Numbered from the stretch's first letter, positions 9,093 to 18,044 are shown. The stretch is 40,767 nt of DNA from CAYVUM01 sp964619055 (GCA_964619055.1 CAZUDB010000030.1:1-40767), one strand, 5' to 3'. Notes: generated by a model not told the origin, from the sequence alone. Numbers and translations are program-made.

Positions 9093-10214
9093 TTACACTG
9101 CGAAAGCAGTGGCGGCAGGAGCCGGACGGCGCCAGGATCGTCGAGTCAAGACAAATAGCCCGCCCAGAATGGGAGCGGCGGCCAAAGCATAAATCAGCGG
9201 CACGAGAAACGCGTTGCGGCTTGCCAAATTCTCAATGCCTAATGTCGCTAAAGCCAAGCAAATCACGATACCGATTGCCATCAGCAGCCGCTTCAGCTGC
9301 CCTTGCCGCCGAAAGGAGCCTGTAAGCAGGCTTGCGACGCCGACCAGAGCGTAACCGGTAGCCGTTAATGGTGATGTTAGCCTACGATGAGCTTCAATCA
9401 TAAACTGACCGTAATCATCTGGATTGACGTCGGGATCGTCCTCGGCGGACAAGAGTTCCTCGAGCGTGCGTTCGCGCGGCTCGCGATACCGTGGGCCGCT
9501 TTCTTGTCGCGTTTGCTCCAAATCAAACGCATAGCGTTCGAAATACAAAACCGACAGATTGTTTGTGTCCGGATCAACACTCTGACGACTGCCCTGGAAC
9601 AACACAACCCGGGCCGCACCATCTGACTGGGCGAGCGCTCCCCGTTCGGCCATCAGGGTGTACGGCTCCTCCGCCGATCGCTGATCATGGACGAAGATCC
9701 CGCGCAGTTCTCCCGTTGGAGCGCGGGCCCGCACGTAAACCGTTATGCCCTTGGCAACGTCAGTAAACGCCCCCTCTTCCAACAACACATGGGTGAAATT
9801 GTACCGAAGATCCCACTGGAACTCGTGGAATTGACGATAGGATGTCGGAAGAATGGTTAGGTAAAGGGCGTAGCCAATGATCGTTACCAGAGCGGCCAAC
9901 AGCAATGCCGGAAACGCAAGTCTGAGCGGACTGACACCAGCTGCCGCCATAACCATCAGCTCTCTATCGCCAACCAGCCGATTATATGTAAAAAGCACAG
10001 CGGAAAATGCTGCAATCGGCAAAATAACAACCAAGTAGTTGGGTAGTAGCAATAAAACTAAATGAAAAAAAGTCGATGCATCAAGGCCACGATTGACGAT
10101 CAAGTCAACAAATCGTAATGACTGACTGAGCCACAAAATAGCCGTCAACCCTAATGTGACAAGCAGCAGGCCGATCATTAATTGCTTAAACACGTACCGC
10201 GAGAATGCTGTCAT
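9093..10214 (-). CDS. lptF: LPS export ABC transporter permease LptF
   Basis: The second YjgP/YjgQ-family LPS permease and the first gene of the operon. From the ATG at 10214 it is 373 residues and starts MTAFSRYVFKQL, a usual LptF beginning. TM helices sit near 14-35 and 55-80, a periplasmic domain covers ~120-260, and three TM helices close the protein. A GTG at 10250 would add 12 residues; homolog-like N-termini favour 10214, but the ribosome site is not decisive. The C-terminal segment RRSWRRPAPAATA is basic. In many alphaproteobacteria lptF is divergent from pepA; here an acyl-CoA dehydrogenase gene lies upstream on the same strand. Confidence 0.92.
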   Translation of the reverse strand: MTAFSRYVFKQLMIGLLLVTLGLTAILWLSQSLRFVDLIVNRGLDASTFFHLVLLLLPNYLVVILPIAAFSAVLFTYNRLVGDRELMVMAAAGVSPLRLAFPALLLAALVTIIGYALYLTILPTSYRQFHEFQWDLRYNFTHVLLEEGAFTDVAKGITVYVRARAPTGELRGIFVHDQRSAEEPYTLMAERGALAQSDGAARVVLFQGSRQSVDPDTNNLSVLYFERYAFDLEQTRQESGPRYREPRERTLEELLSAEDDPDVNPDDYGQFMIEAHRRLTSPLTATGYALVGVASLLTGSFRRQGQLKRLLMAIGIVICLALATLGIENLASRNAFLVPLIYALAAAPILGGLFVLTRRSWRRPAPAATAFAV

Positions 10215-10486
10215 CGTGGTCTTCGGCTGCCCTTCTCGGCGCAAATTCACGGACCTGACTCTCGCCCGGTTGGCAGATTTAGCTGCCCAGGCGACCTGTC
10301 AGTCCTGTCGCACGGGATGAAGAACCGCAGCTCAGTCCGCGACGAACGGCAATCTGCTCGGACCCCTGGGTGGCGCTGCTCTTACGCAACGCTGGCCTGT
10401 GCAACCGTCCGGTTACCGCGCGTCCGCCCTGATCTATCGTCCTCTATCTGAGCCGGTCCTAGGGGCTCAAATGAAGGGCCGGCGCG
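10215..10486. other. Intergenic region upstream of lptF
   Basis: About 270 bp between the acyl-CoA dehydrogenase stop and lptF. Short open frames in all registers lack ribosome sites or recognisable content. It should hold the promoter of the Lpt/SurA operon, but I could not pick a convincing -35/-10 pair by eye, and no clear terminator hairpin is seen. Confidence 0.4.
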
Positions 10487-12280
10487 CTAAAGGTGGCGAG
10501 AGGGGTCAATCCGCGAGATCGCCGCCCCTCCCCGAACCACAGCAGTCCCAAGTGCTTCCGCACGACTTAGCATCGTGTCTGCATAGTAGCGGGCCGTCAA
10601 TCGCTTGCTTTCCAGAAACGCCGCGTTGCCAGTTCCCGCTTCCAGGCGCTCGGCCGCAATGACCGCTCCCTTGGCGAGCAGCCACCCCCCCGCAACGGTC
10701 CCGAGCAGCTGCAGGTACGGATAGGCGGCAGCGCCAACGGCCCTGACGTTCGTAGGATTTTCCCTGAGTAGCCAGTCTGTTGCCGAGGCCAGCGCATCAA
10801 CACCGGCAGCTAGGCTGGCCTGGATCACGGCAGCATCCTCATCACCTGGATTGAGACCGTTGTCGAGATCGGCCCGCATGGTGGCGATCAGCCCAGAAAC
10901 GGTGGCCCCCTGCTCGCGCACGATCTTGCGTCCGACCAGGTCCAACGCCTGAATGCCGTTGGTGCCTTCATATATGGCGGCGATTCGCGCATCGCGCAGA
11001 TGCTGGGGCGCGCCGCTTTCTTCAATGTAACCCATACCGCCGTGAACCTGAACGCCAGTATCGGCGACATAAATGCCGATGTCCGTCGACCAGGCTTTCA
11101 CAACCGGTGTCATCAGCGCGACCATGGCGTAATACCGTTCGCGCACGGCTTGATCCGGGTGGCGGAGGGCCTTGTCCAAGTTGGCGGCTGTGAAGTAGGC
11201 CAACGCGCGGGCTGCCTCCGTTTGGGACTTCATGGAGAAGAGCATTCGCTGGACATCCGGGTGGTGATCGATCGTCACCCCATCTGATTTGGGCTCTATC
11301 GGATTTCGTCCCTGGACCCGGACTGCAGCATAAGCGCGCGCCGCCTGATAGGCGCGCTCGGCGATACCAACGCCTTCGAGGCCAACAGCGAGGCGGGCGT
11401 TGTTCATCATCAGGAACATATGCTCTAGGCCACGGTTCGCCTCACCGAGCATCCAGCCAATCGCCCCGCCATCGTCCCCGAAAGACAACACTGCCGTCGG
11501 GCTTCCGTTGATGCCCAACTTATGCTCGATGGAAACACAGCGGATATCGTTGCGGGTCCCCGGCTGGCCCTCGTCGTCTGGGACAAATTTCGGCACAACA
11601 AACAGGGAAATGCCCTTGACCCCTTCCGGTGCGCCCGGCAAGCGCGCAAGCACCAGGTGGACGATGTTGTCCGCCATGTCATGCTCGCCATAAGTTATGT
11701 AGATCTTTTGCCCCGTGATCCGGTAGTGCTCACCCTCGGGCTCTGCCCGTGTTCGAACACGTGACAGGTCGGATCCGGCCTGAGGCTCGGTCAAGTTCAT
11801 TGTGCCGCACCACTCGCCGGAGATCAGCTTCTCCAGGTACACAGTCTTTAGCTCGTCCGAGCCGAATTTCTCAACAACCTCAGCCGCCGCTTGTGTCAAC
11901 ATGGGACACAGGCCGAACGCCATGTTGGCCGCGTGCCAGATCTCCGAAACGGCAGTCGAGATCAACCAGGGCATTCCCTGGCCACCGTGCTCCGGGCTGA
12001 ACTGGAGTGTGTTCCAGCCGCCATCAACGAATTGACGATACGCCGAAGCGAACCCGTCAACGGTGCGCACAATCCCGTTCTCGAAGGTGCAACCGCGATC
12101 CCCGGCCCTATTTAGCGGCGCCAAGACCTCCTGCCCGAAACGCCCTGCTTCCTCAAGGATCGCGTCGACCAAGTCGGGGGTCGCCTCCTCATAACCGGGT
12201 AGCTGGCCGATGGACCCCAGATCAATCAGGTCATGGATCAGAAAACGAATATCTTCGAGAGGGGCGGTGTACGCGGTCAT
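10487..12280 (-). CDS. Acyl-CoA dehydrogenase, long (DmdC-like) class
   Basis: An FAD-dependent acyl-CoA dehydrogenase of 597 residues, about 200 longer than the short/medium-chain type because of a C-terminal extension domain. Visible family features are the FAD/substrate segment MNLTEPQAGSDLS (161-173), MMNNARLAVGLEGVG (291-305) and IAAIYEGTNGIQALDLVGRKI, in which E438 is the likely catalytic base. The start MTAYTAPLEDIRFLIHDL resembles 3-methylmercaptopropionyl-CoA dehydrogenase (DmdC) and related fatty acyl-CoA dehydrogenases. A role in DMSP demethylation or fatty-acid oxidation is possible, but the substrate is not decided by sequence. It stands alone with its own upstream region containing a MerR-like operator. 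Confidence 0.88.
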   Translation of the reverse strand: MTAYTAPLEDIRFLIHDLIDLGSIGQLPGYEEATPDLVDAILEEAGRFGQEVLAPLNRAGDRGCTFENGIVRTVDGFASAYRQFVDGGWNTLQFSPEHGGQGMPWLISTAVSEIWHAANMAFGLCPMLTQAAAEVVEKFGSDELKTVYLEKLISGEWCGTMNLTEPQAGSDLSRVRTRAEPEGEHYRITGQKIYITYGEHDMADNIVHLVLARLPGAPEGVKGISLFVVPKFVPDDEGQPGTRNDIRCVSIEHKLGINGSPTAVLSFGDDGGAIGWMLGEANRGLEHMFLMMNNARLAVGLEGVGIAERAYQAARAYAAVRVQGRNPIEPKSDGVTIDHHPDVQRMLFSMKSQTEAARALAYFTAANLDKALRHPDQAVRERYYAMVALMTPVVKAWSTDIGIYVADTGVQVHGGMGYIEESGAPQHLRDARIAAIYEGTNGIQALDLVGRKIVREQGATVSGLIATMRADLDNGLNPGDEDAAVIQASLAAGVDALASATDWLLRENPTNVRAVGAAAYPYLQLLGTVAGGWLLAKGAVIAAERLEAGTGNAAFLESKRLTARYYADTMLSRAEALGTAVVRGGAAISRIDPSRHL

Positions 12281-12373
12281 GGTGATGTCCTGCTTGCGGA
12301 TGCGGTATTTGGTGATGACACGTTGCTTGGAGTTAGTTCCTTAGCCGTCACCCTAACAAGAGGGTATCCGCAG

Positions 12374-12389
12374 TTTACGTAAACGTCAA
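12374..12389. promoter_or_regulatory. LiuR-like MerR-family operator candidate
   Basis: TTTACGT-AA-ACGTCAA is a 7-2-7 dyad with one mismatch; a shorter perfect palindrome, GTTTACGTAAAC, covers 12373-12384. It lies about 95-110 bp upstream of the acyl-CoA dehydrogenase ATG. MerR-family regulators of acyl-CoA and branched-chain amino acid degradation (LiuR type) bind closely similar ACGT-centred dyads. The sequence is seen; the regulator is inferred, and none is encoded nearby. Confidence 0.45.
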
Positions 12390-12479
12390 CTAACCCCTCC
12401 AAGGCGTCCGCCTTTTCGGCAAGGAACATTGTCGACAAACCATGCCGTTGGTCGGCGCGGCGCCATCGACGACATCAAT

Positions 12480-12497
12480 CCGTAACATAACCGTCAA
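12480..12497 (+). promoter_or_regulatory. PHO box (PhoB site) candidate upstream of phoX
   Basis: CCGTAAC-ATAA-CCGTCAA is a pair of 7-bp direct repeats with 4-bp spacing (11-bp period), the architecture of PhoB sites (CTGTCAT-N4-CTGTCAY). A possible -10 (TATAGC, 12521-12526) follows. It is 117 bp before the PhoX start. A phosphate-starvation promoter for a phosphatase is expected, which strengthens the reading. Confidence 0.55.
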
Positions 12498-12613
12498 ATG
12501 ATTTTCACACCCGAGTCCCATATAGCGGCTGACGTGTGTTTCGTCTTTTCTCTTGCCCGCTAGGCGTTTGCTGGCCCGGGCGGAGGTGAAGCGCTGATTA
12601 GGAAGGATGACGA

Positions 12614-14605
12614 ATGACGAACGGTCGCCCCCGGCTTCCAGAGGAAGCGTTCTTGGATGATGACGATGTTCCAGCTAACCGATCAACGTCGCCCACGATT
12701 GGCGACGTGATCGCGGCTCGGTTCCACCGTCGCGACGTGCTGCGCGGCGCCCTTGGCGTGACGGCGATTGCCGCGACGATGGGTCCGTTGGCACTGACAG
12801 GCTCGGCGCGCGCCGCAACCCCGAGCTTCTCCTTTCATGAAATCGACCATGGGGTCGATGGCACACATCGCGTTGCCGGCGGCTACACCGCCGACGTCCT
12901 GTTGCGCTGGGGCGATCCTATTACCTCGGGCGCACCAGAGTTCGATCCGATGAACCAAAGTGCTGACGCTCAATCTCAGCAATTCGGGTACAACAACGAC
13001 TTCGTGGGGTTTGTCAGCCTCCCCATGGGCGCCGATACGGCTGACCATGGGCTATTGTGCGTCAACCACGAATACACCAACACCAATCTGATGTTTCCGG
13101 AAACGAGCGGCGAGGACGGCAAGGTCGATCGCAGTAAGCTGACAAAAGAGCATGCGGACATTGAAATGGCTGCTCATGGCGGATCCGTCGTTGAGATCAA
13201 GCGCGTCGACGGCAAATGGACCGTCGTTAAGGACAGCGACCTCAATCGCCGGATCACCGCGCTCGGCACCGAAACGACTGTGACGGGACCAGCGGCGGGC
13301 CACGATAGGCTCAAAACGAATGCCGATCCATCAGGCACAAAAGTGATCGGAACCATCAACAATTGCGCTGGCGGTATTTCCCCATGGGGCACGTACCTCC
13401 TCGCCGAAGAGAACTTCCACCAGTATTTTTCAGGTGACACGGCGGAGCTCGAGGAGAAAGAAAACTACGAGCGTTATGGAGTAGCGGGCAAAAACACTCG
13501 CTACGTCTGGGGTCAATTCCACGATCGCTTCGATGTGCAAAAAGAACCCAATGAACCGAACCGGTTCGGCTGGATCGTAGAGGTCGATCCATTTGAGCCC
13601 ACATCCGCCCCCAAGAAACGGACGGCTCTCGGGCGCTTCAAGCATGAAGGCGCCGAGTCGATCGTCAACAAGGACGGCAGGGTCGTTGTCTACACGGGCG
13701 ACGATCAACGCTTTGATTATCTTTACAAATTCGTCACAGAGGGCACCTTCGACCCTGATGACCGCGCGGCCAACATGGACCTGCTCGATGCAGGCACGCT
13801 TTTCGTTGCCAAGTTCGCCGACGACGGCACCGTACAGTGGCTGCCGCTGGTCCACGACCAAGGCCCGCTGACCGCCGAAAACGGCTTCAACAGCCAAGCG
13901 GATGTGGTGGTCGAAACTCGTCGAGCGGCAGATCTGCTTGGCGCCACCCCGATGGACCGTCCGGAGGATGTGGAGCCCAACAAAGTGACGCAGAAGGTCT
14001 ACGTCATGTTGACCAACAACAGTAAGCGCAAAGACGATCAGGTCGATGCCGTCAACCCCCGTGCCAGCAACACCTTTGGTCACATAGTCGAGCTGACTCC
14101 GCCGGATGGCGACCACGCAGCGGAGAGCTTTGCTTGGGATATCCTGGTCAAGTGCGGTGATCCAGCAAACGCGGAGGTCGGCGCCATGTGGAACCCGGCC
14201 ACAACGCCCAACGGCTGGTTTGCCTCACCGGACAACTGCGCCATCGACGCCGCGGGCCGGCTGTGGATCTCCACGGACCAAGGCTCGAACTGGTCAAAGA
14301 CCGGAACAGCTGACGGGATCTGGGCCCTCGAAACTGAGGGCGAACTCCGCGGCACCGGCAAGATGTTCTACCGCGTGCCCATTGGCGCCGAGATGTGCGG
14401 CCCTTGCTTCAATCCTGATTCGACGACGCTATTCGTCGCCGTTCAGCACGTGGGCAGCGATGGAACCTCCGCCTATCCCGGCTTCGAACGCAACTCCACG
14501 TTCGAAGATCCGGCGACACGTTGGCCCGATTTCGCCGATGGCATGCCGCCGCGCCCGTCTGTGGTTGCGATTATGAAAAACGGTGGCGGAACGATCGGCG
14601 GTTGA
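12614..14605 (+). CDS. phoX: PhoX-family (DUF839) alkaline phosphatase, Tat-exported
   Basis: A 663-residue PhoX-type phosphatase, a calcium/iron metalloenzyme unrelated to PhoA that releases phosphate from organic esters in the periplasm. The N-terminus has a twin-arginine signal: HRRDVLRGALGVTAIAA (RR at 39-40) with probable cleavage after SARA (~66). Typical PhoX segments are visible: LCVNHEYTN, NNCAGGISPWGTYLLAEENF, GRFKHEGA, VYTGDDQRFDYLYKF and the late DNCAIDAAGRLWISTDQG. The start is supported by GGAAGG 7 bases upstream. The PHO-box-like repeat indicates PhoB control, and a perfect 11-bp stem closes the gene. Some DUF839 proteins are not proven phosphatases, so substrate range is inferred. 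Confidence 0.9.
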   Translation: MTNGRPRLPEEAFLDDDDVPANRSTSPTIGDVIAARFHRRDVLRGALGVTAIAATMGPLALTGSARAATPSFSFHEIDHGVDGTHRVAGGYTADVLLRWGDPITSGAPEFDPMNQSADAQSQQFGYNNDFVGFVSLPMGADTADHGLLCVNHEYTNTNLMFPETSGEDGKVDRSKLTKEHADIEMAAHGGSVVEIKRVDGKWTVVKDSDLNRRITALGTETTVTGPAAGHDRLKTNADPSGTKVIGTINNCAGGISPWGTYLLAEENFHQYFSGDTAELEEKENYERYGVAGKNTRYVWGQFHDRFDVQKEPNEPNRFGWIVEVDPFEPTSAPKKRTALGRFKHEGAESIVNKDGRVVVYTGDDQRFDYLYKFVTEGTFDPDDRAANMDLLDAGTLFVAKFADDGTVQWLPLVHDQGPLTAENGFNSQADVVVETRRAADLLGATPMDRPEDVEPNKVTQKVYVMLTNNSKRKDDQVDAVNPRASNTFGHIVELTPPDGDHAAESFAWDILVKCGDPANAEVGAMWNPATTPNGWFASPDNCAIDAAGRLWISTDQGSNWSKTGTADGIWALETEGELRGTGKMFYRVPIGAEMCGPCFNPDSTTLFVAVQHVGSDGTSAYPGFERNSTFEDPATRWPDFADGMPPRPSVVAIMKNGGGTIGG

Positions 14606-14639
14606 CCTGTCGGACGCTGCCTGAGGGCGGAGTACGGAC

Positions 14640-14663
14640 CGGGCGGAGCTACAGCTCCGCCCG
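14640..14663. terminator. Bidirectional terminator-like hairpin
   Basis: CGGGCGGAGCT and its exact complement flank a 2-nt centre (11-bp stem, practical loop of 4 or more) between the ends of convergent phoX and the FAD-oxidase gene. A weak T-containing run (TTGTCGTT) follows on the plus strand. Confidence 0.6.
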
Positions 14664-14702
14664 TTGTCGTTAACCGGGACACATCCTGGTCCCTTTAGCT
14701 TT

Positions 14703-16172
14703 TCACCTCAGGATCTTGCCCGGATTCATGATGCCTTGCGGATCAATCGCGGTTTTTAGCGCACGCATCAGATCCAATTCCACTTCACTCTTATAGTGTT
14801 CCATATCGCCGCATTTGAGACGGCCAATGCCGTGCTCGGCAGAAAAGCTGCCGCCGAGAGCCACGGCCTCATCGGCAACGATCCGAGTGAAGTACTCCCA
14901 CTGTCCGAGGTATGCTTGCTGGTCCATGCCGACGGGCTGGCTTAGGTTGAAGTGGATGTTGCCATCGCCGAGATGCCCGAACGCCACCACGCGAATGCCG
15001 GGCAAGACCTTTTCGACCGCAGCCGTCGCTCGGCGCATGAAATCCGGGACACGGCTCACCGGAACCGAGACATCGTTCTTGATGCTGCCGCCTTCCGCCT
15101 TTTGAGCCTCCGGAATACCCTCCCGAATTCGCCAGATGTCCTGCGCCTGCTGCACGCTCGATGCGACCACAGCGTCGAGGACGACACCGTCATCAAACGC
15201 GGCCTCCAAAACCGCTTCCAACGCGGTCTGCAGGGGGTCATTGGCCCTGGGACTCGTGAGTGAGACTAACACATAGGCCGGATGAGATGCGTCAAACGGA
15301 TCATGAATGCCCGAGACGTTTCGGCGACATAAATCGAACGCAACCTGCGAGAAGTACTCGAACGCCGACAACGCATCACCGCAAACGTTTTGCAGGCGAT
15401 TGAGAAGGTCGATGGCGGCTGTAGGGTCCTCGACCGCGATAAGGGACGTGACGGTCGAGCAAGGGATCGGGAACAGCTTCAGAACAGCGGCAGTGATAAT
15501 GCCGAGCGTCCCTTCGGAACCGAGGAACAACGAACGCAGGTCATAGCCCGTGTTGTCTTTGCGAAGTTGCTTCAAACCGTCCCAGATTCGCCCATCAGGC
15601 AGCACAACCTCAAGCCCAAGCACGAGGTCGCGGGCATTGCCGTAGCGAACGACGTTGATGCCGCCCGCGTTTGTGGCCAAGTTACCGCCGATCCGGCATG
15701 ATCCCTCGGCACCGAGGCTTAAAGGGAACAACAGTCCGGCATCGGCGGCCGACCGTTGAACGTCGGCCAGGATGGCCCCAGCCTCCACCGTCATCGTTCG
15801 ATCCGCAGCATCCACTGCACGAATCTTGGTCATGCGCGTGGTCGACAACACGATGCCGCCATCAGGAACGCCACCGCCGCATAATCCGGTGTTGCCACCC
15901 TGTGGCACGATCGGGACACCGGCCTCGGCGCAGATCCGCACCACAGCAGCCGCCTCGGTCGTGTTGCCGGGCCGGACCACGGCGTGACATGTTCCGCGAA
16001 ACAAGCCCCGCTCCTCAAGAATATAGGGCTCCAAATCGGCTATTTCGTCGAGCCAACCCTTCTGGCCGACAATCTGGCGTATCGCAGTAAGCGCGGATGA
16101 CACTTCAGGCAATACGTCCGCGCGACCCGCAGCCTGGCTTGCGACCGACGGGATTGCTGCAAGCGTTTTCAT
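14703..16172 (-). CDS. FAD-binding D-2-hydroxyacid dehydrogenase (GlcD/D2HGDH family)
   Basis: A 489-residue flavoprotein of the VAO/PCMH superfamily with an FAD-binding domain (VVRPGNTTEAAAVVRICAEAGVP, then PQGGNTGLCGGGVPDGG) and the FAD-oxidase C-terminal domain (FGHLGDGNIHFNLSQP; SAEHGIGRLK; NPGKIL at the end). These enzymes oxidise D-2-hydroxyglutarate, D-lactate or glycolate and pass electrons to a quinone, cytochrome or ETF. The most similar layout is D-2-hydroxyglutarate dehydrogenase, an overflow partner of serine biosynthesis, but the substrate is not certain. The frame is open to 16403; I chose the ATG at 16172 because the longer versions overlap sua5 and look unlike the family. No strong ribosome site is visible. 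Confidence 0.88.
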   Translation of the reverse strand: MKTLAAIPSVASQAAGRADVLPEVSSALTAIRQIVGQKGWLDEIADLEPYILEERGLFRGTCHAVVRPGNTTEAAAVVRICAEAGVPIVPQGGNTGLCGGGVPDGGIVLSTTRMTKIRAVDAADRTMTVEAGAILADVQRSAADAGLLFPLSLGAEGSCRIGGNLATNAGGINVVRYGNARDLVLGLEVVLPDGRIWDGLKQLRKDNTGYDLRSLFLGSEGTLGIITAAVLKLFPIPCSTVTSLIAVEDPTAAIDLLNRLQNVCGDALSAFEYFSQVAFDLCRRNVSGIHDPFDASHPAYVLVSLTSPRANDPLQTALEAVLEAAFDDGVVLDAVVASSVQQAQDIWRIREGIPEAQKAEGGSIKNDVSVPVSRVPDFMRRATAAVEKVLPGIRVVAFGHLGDGNIHFNLSQPVGMDQQAYLGQWEYFTRIVADEAVALGGSFSAEHGIGRLKCGDMEHYKSEVELDLMRALKTAIDPQGIMNPGKILR

Positions 16173-16230
16173 GTTTTGAAGGTAAGGTGTCACGTGCTCT
16201 GGAACCAGTGTCGGACGGTCTGCGACCCGG

Positions 16231-17259
16231 CTATGAGCCCTCCCCATCGCCTTCATCGGGCAGGACGCACGGCGCGGAGGGGCCGCGATCGTCCCAATCG
16301 TCTGCGCGCGACGCAGCCGCGGCACGACGCAGCCTGTCATTAATGGCACGCCCCAGCCCGGCCTCCGGCACCGGTGCCACTGCAATGCCCGTAAAAGGAG
16401 CACAATCCAGTCGACGGATCATGGAAAACAGGTTTGCAGCCGCCTCATTGACGTTTCCGCTCAGGCTCAAATTAAGGTCCGCATCCGGCGTGTCGGGACC
16501 AAAGCCCAGATAGGCCTCTCCGCTCTCGGGACGGTGGGCATAGCTGCGAAGTGGTCGGCACGGCGCGTAGTGGCGGGTCAGCAGACCGGGCGAGCGCGTA
16601 CCGACACTGGCATCGGCATTGCCCCTCAATCTCATCAAGGGGCCGACGAAGCGCTCAACGGTCTCCGAGGCAAGGCCTCCGGGACGCAGCAAAGTCGGCT
16701 GGTCCGAACACAGATCGATGACCGTGGATTCAATGCCAATAGGACAAGGCCCGCCATCCAAGATCAATGCGACAGCATTGCCGAGGCCGTCCGCGACATG
16801 CTGTGCCGTGGTTGGGCTAAGACGCCCTGCCGGATTGGCGCTCGGTGCCGCGATCGGGCAATTCGCCGCCTTGAGCAGTGCCGATGCCGTTGGATGATTA
16901 GGCACGCGCAGTGCCACGGTATCTAACCCCGCCGAAACCAGAAGCGACAGAGCGCAATCCGACCGCCTTCGCATCACGAGGGTAAGCGGACCGGGCCAGA
17001 ACCGCCAGGCAACGGCACGAGCCCGCTCATCAAACTCCGCCAGGCGCTCGGCCGCTGCCTGATCAGCCACATGAACGATCAGCGGATTGAATCGCGGCCG
17101 GCCCTTGGCCGCGAACACTGCCGCAACCGCTTGGTCATTTTCCGCGTTGGCGCCGAGGCCATAGACGGTTTCGGTCGGGAACGCCACCAGCGAGCCGGTG
17201 CCCACAAGTGTCGCAGCGCTAAAAATCGCCGTTGGCGACGTGGGCAGGATCTCTGCCAT
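16231..17259 (-). CDS. L-threonylcarbamoyladenylate synthase, Sua5 type
   Basis: Sua5/TsaC makes threonylcarbamoyl-AMP from threonine, bicarbonate and ATP, the first step of the t6A37 modification of ANN-decoding tRNAs. The N-terminal YrdC domain shows GSLVAFPTETVYGLGANA (~22-39) and KGRPRFNPLIVHV, then APSANPAGRLSPTTAQHV. The C-terminal Sua5 domain follows a PGLLTRHYAP linker; this makes it the long 342-residue Sua5 form. Its ATG overlaps the cysQ stop by one base (TAATG at 17259), implying coupled translation. It sits within the minus-strand run behind the AMMECR1/Memo gene. Confidence 0.93.
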   Translation of the reverse strand: MAEILPTSPTAIFSAATLVGTGSLVAFPTETVYGLGANAENDQAVAAVFAAKGRPRFNPLIVHVADQAAAERLAEFDERARAVAWRFWPGPLTLVMRRRSDCALSLLVSAGLDTVALRVPNHPTASALLKAANCPIAAPSANPAGRLSPTTAQHVADGLGNAVALILDGGPCPIGIESTVIDLCSDQPTLLRPGGLASETVERFVGPLMRLRGNADASVGTRSPGLLTRHYAPCRPLRSYAHRPESGEAYLGFGPDTPDADLNLSLSGNVNEAAANLFSMIRRLDCAPFTGIAVAPVPEAGLGRAINDRLRRAAAASRADDWDDRGPSAPCVLPDEGDGEGS

Positions 17260-18044
17260 TACGACGTCGAGGGCGCGCCCTTGACAACGAAATGGGGGTT
17301 TTCGAACCCTGGCTTTCCGTAAACCAATTCACTCCCTTCCGCCATGGTCACGACCCGGCCGCCTGCGGCCAAAACAACGGCGTGGCCGGCCGCCGTATCC
17401 CATTCCATAGTCCGACCGGCGCGTGGATAGAGATCGGCCTCACCCGAGGCTACCTGGCAAAATTTGATCGAGCTACCCGCGGATGTGACACCGGCGATGT
17501 CGAACTGCGACAAGTACGCATCGGTTTCCGGGGTTCGATGCGACCTGCTTGCAACGGCGATCAAACCAGTCTTTGGCATCGGACGGCATCGAATCGGCTG
17601 AATGGTGCCCCCTTCGCGAACGGCGAAAGCGCCAAGGGGACTCCCCCAATAACCGGACCCGATGGCCGGAGCCAGAACAACCCCAAGGATCGGCCGGCCA
17701 TCGACGATCAGGGCGATATTGACGGTGAACTCGCCCTGCTTGCTGACGAATTGCTTGGTTCCGTCTAACGGGTCCACCAACCAGAACGATCTGTCTCCAA
17801 CGGTCGGCGTACGCCCCGCCGCCACCTCCTCCTCGGCCACGATCGGCCATTCCGAGCCAACCTGGCTCCGTAATCCCGAGATGATGACCTGCTCTGCCTG
17901 CCGGTCGGCCTCGGTAACGGGCGATTGATCGTTCTTGCGGTCGACGGAGAAATCGCTCTCGTAGATCCGCATGATTTCGACGGCGGCGCGTTCGGCCACC
18001 TGACGGACGGTCTCCACCAGGTCCTCGGTAATGGTCACGGTCAC
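17259..18044 (-). CDS. cysQ: 3'(2'),5'-bisphosphate nucleotidase, CysQ-like (IMPase family)
   Basis: An inositol-monophosphatase-superfamily enzyme of about 261 residues. The metal site motifs are present: SPVTEADRQAEQVI, IVAEEEVA, WLVDPLDGTKQF and, near the C-terminus, EWDTAAGHAVVLAAGG. The CysQ subgroup hydrolyses PAP to AMP during sulfate assimilation; the PLDGTKQF form of the loop supports CysQ over plain IMPase. The frame is open to 18104, but the GTG at 18044 has GAGGAA 8 bases upstream and avoids overlapping the coxL-like gene. It is coupled to sua5 downstream. Confidence 0.88.
   Translation of the reverse strand: MTVTITEDLVETVRQVAERAAVEIMRIYESDFSVDRKNDQSPVTEADRQAEQVIISGLRSQVGSEWPIVAEEEVAAGRTPTVGDRSFWLVDPLDGTKQFVSKQGEFTVNIALIVDGRPILGVVLAPAIGSGYWGSPLGAFAVREGGTIQPIRCRPMPKTGLIAVASRSHRTPETDAYLSQFDIAGVTSAGSSIKFCQVASGEADLYPRAGRTMEWDTAAGHAVVLAAGGRVVTMAEGSELVYGKPGFENPHFVVKGAPSTS

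Larger units (their letters stand above)
12281..12613. other. Divergent control region between acyl-CoA dehydrogenase and phoX
   Basis: A 333-bp gene-free region between divergent genes. I see a MerR/LiuR-like dyad near the acyl-CoA dehydrogenase side (12374-12389) and a PHO-box-like direct repeat nearer phoX (12480-12497). GGAAGG at 12601-12606 is the phoX ribosome-binding site. No coding frame here looks real. Confidence 0.6.

Noticed and set aside
13430..14116. A 228-codon minus-strand frame inside phoX
   Set aside because: Fully antisense to a well-supported PhoX gene; no recognisable domain.
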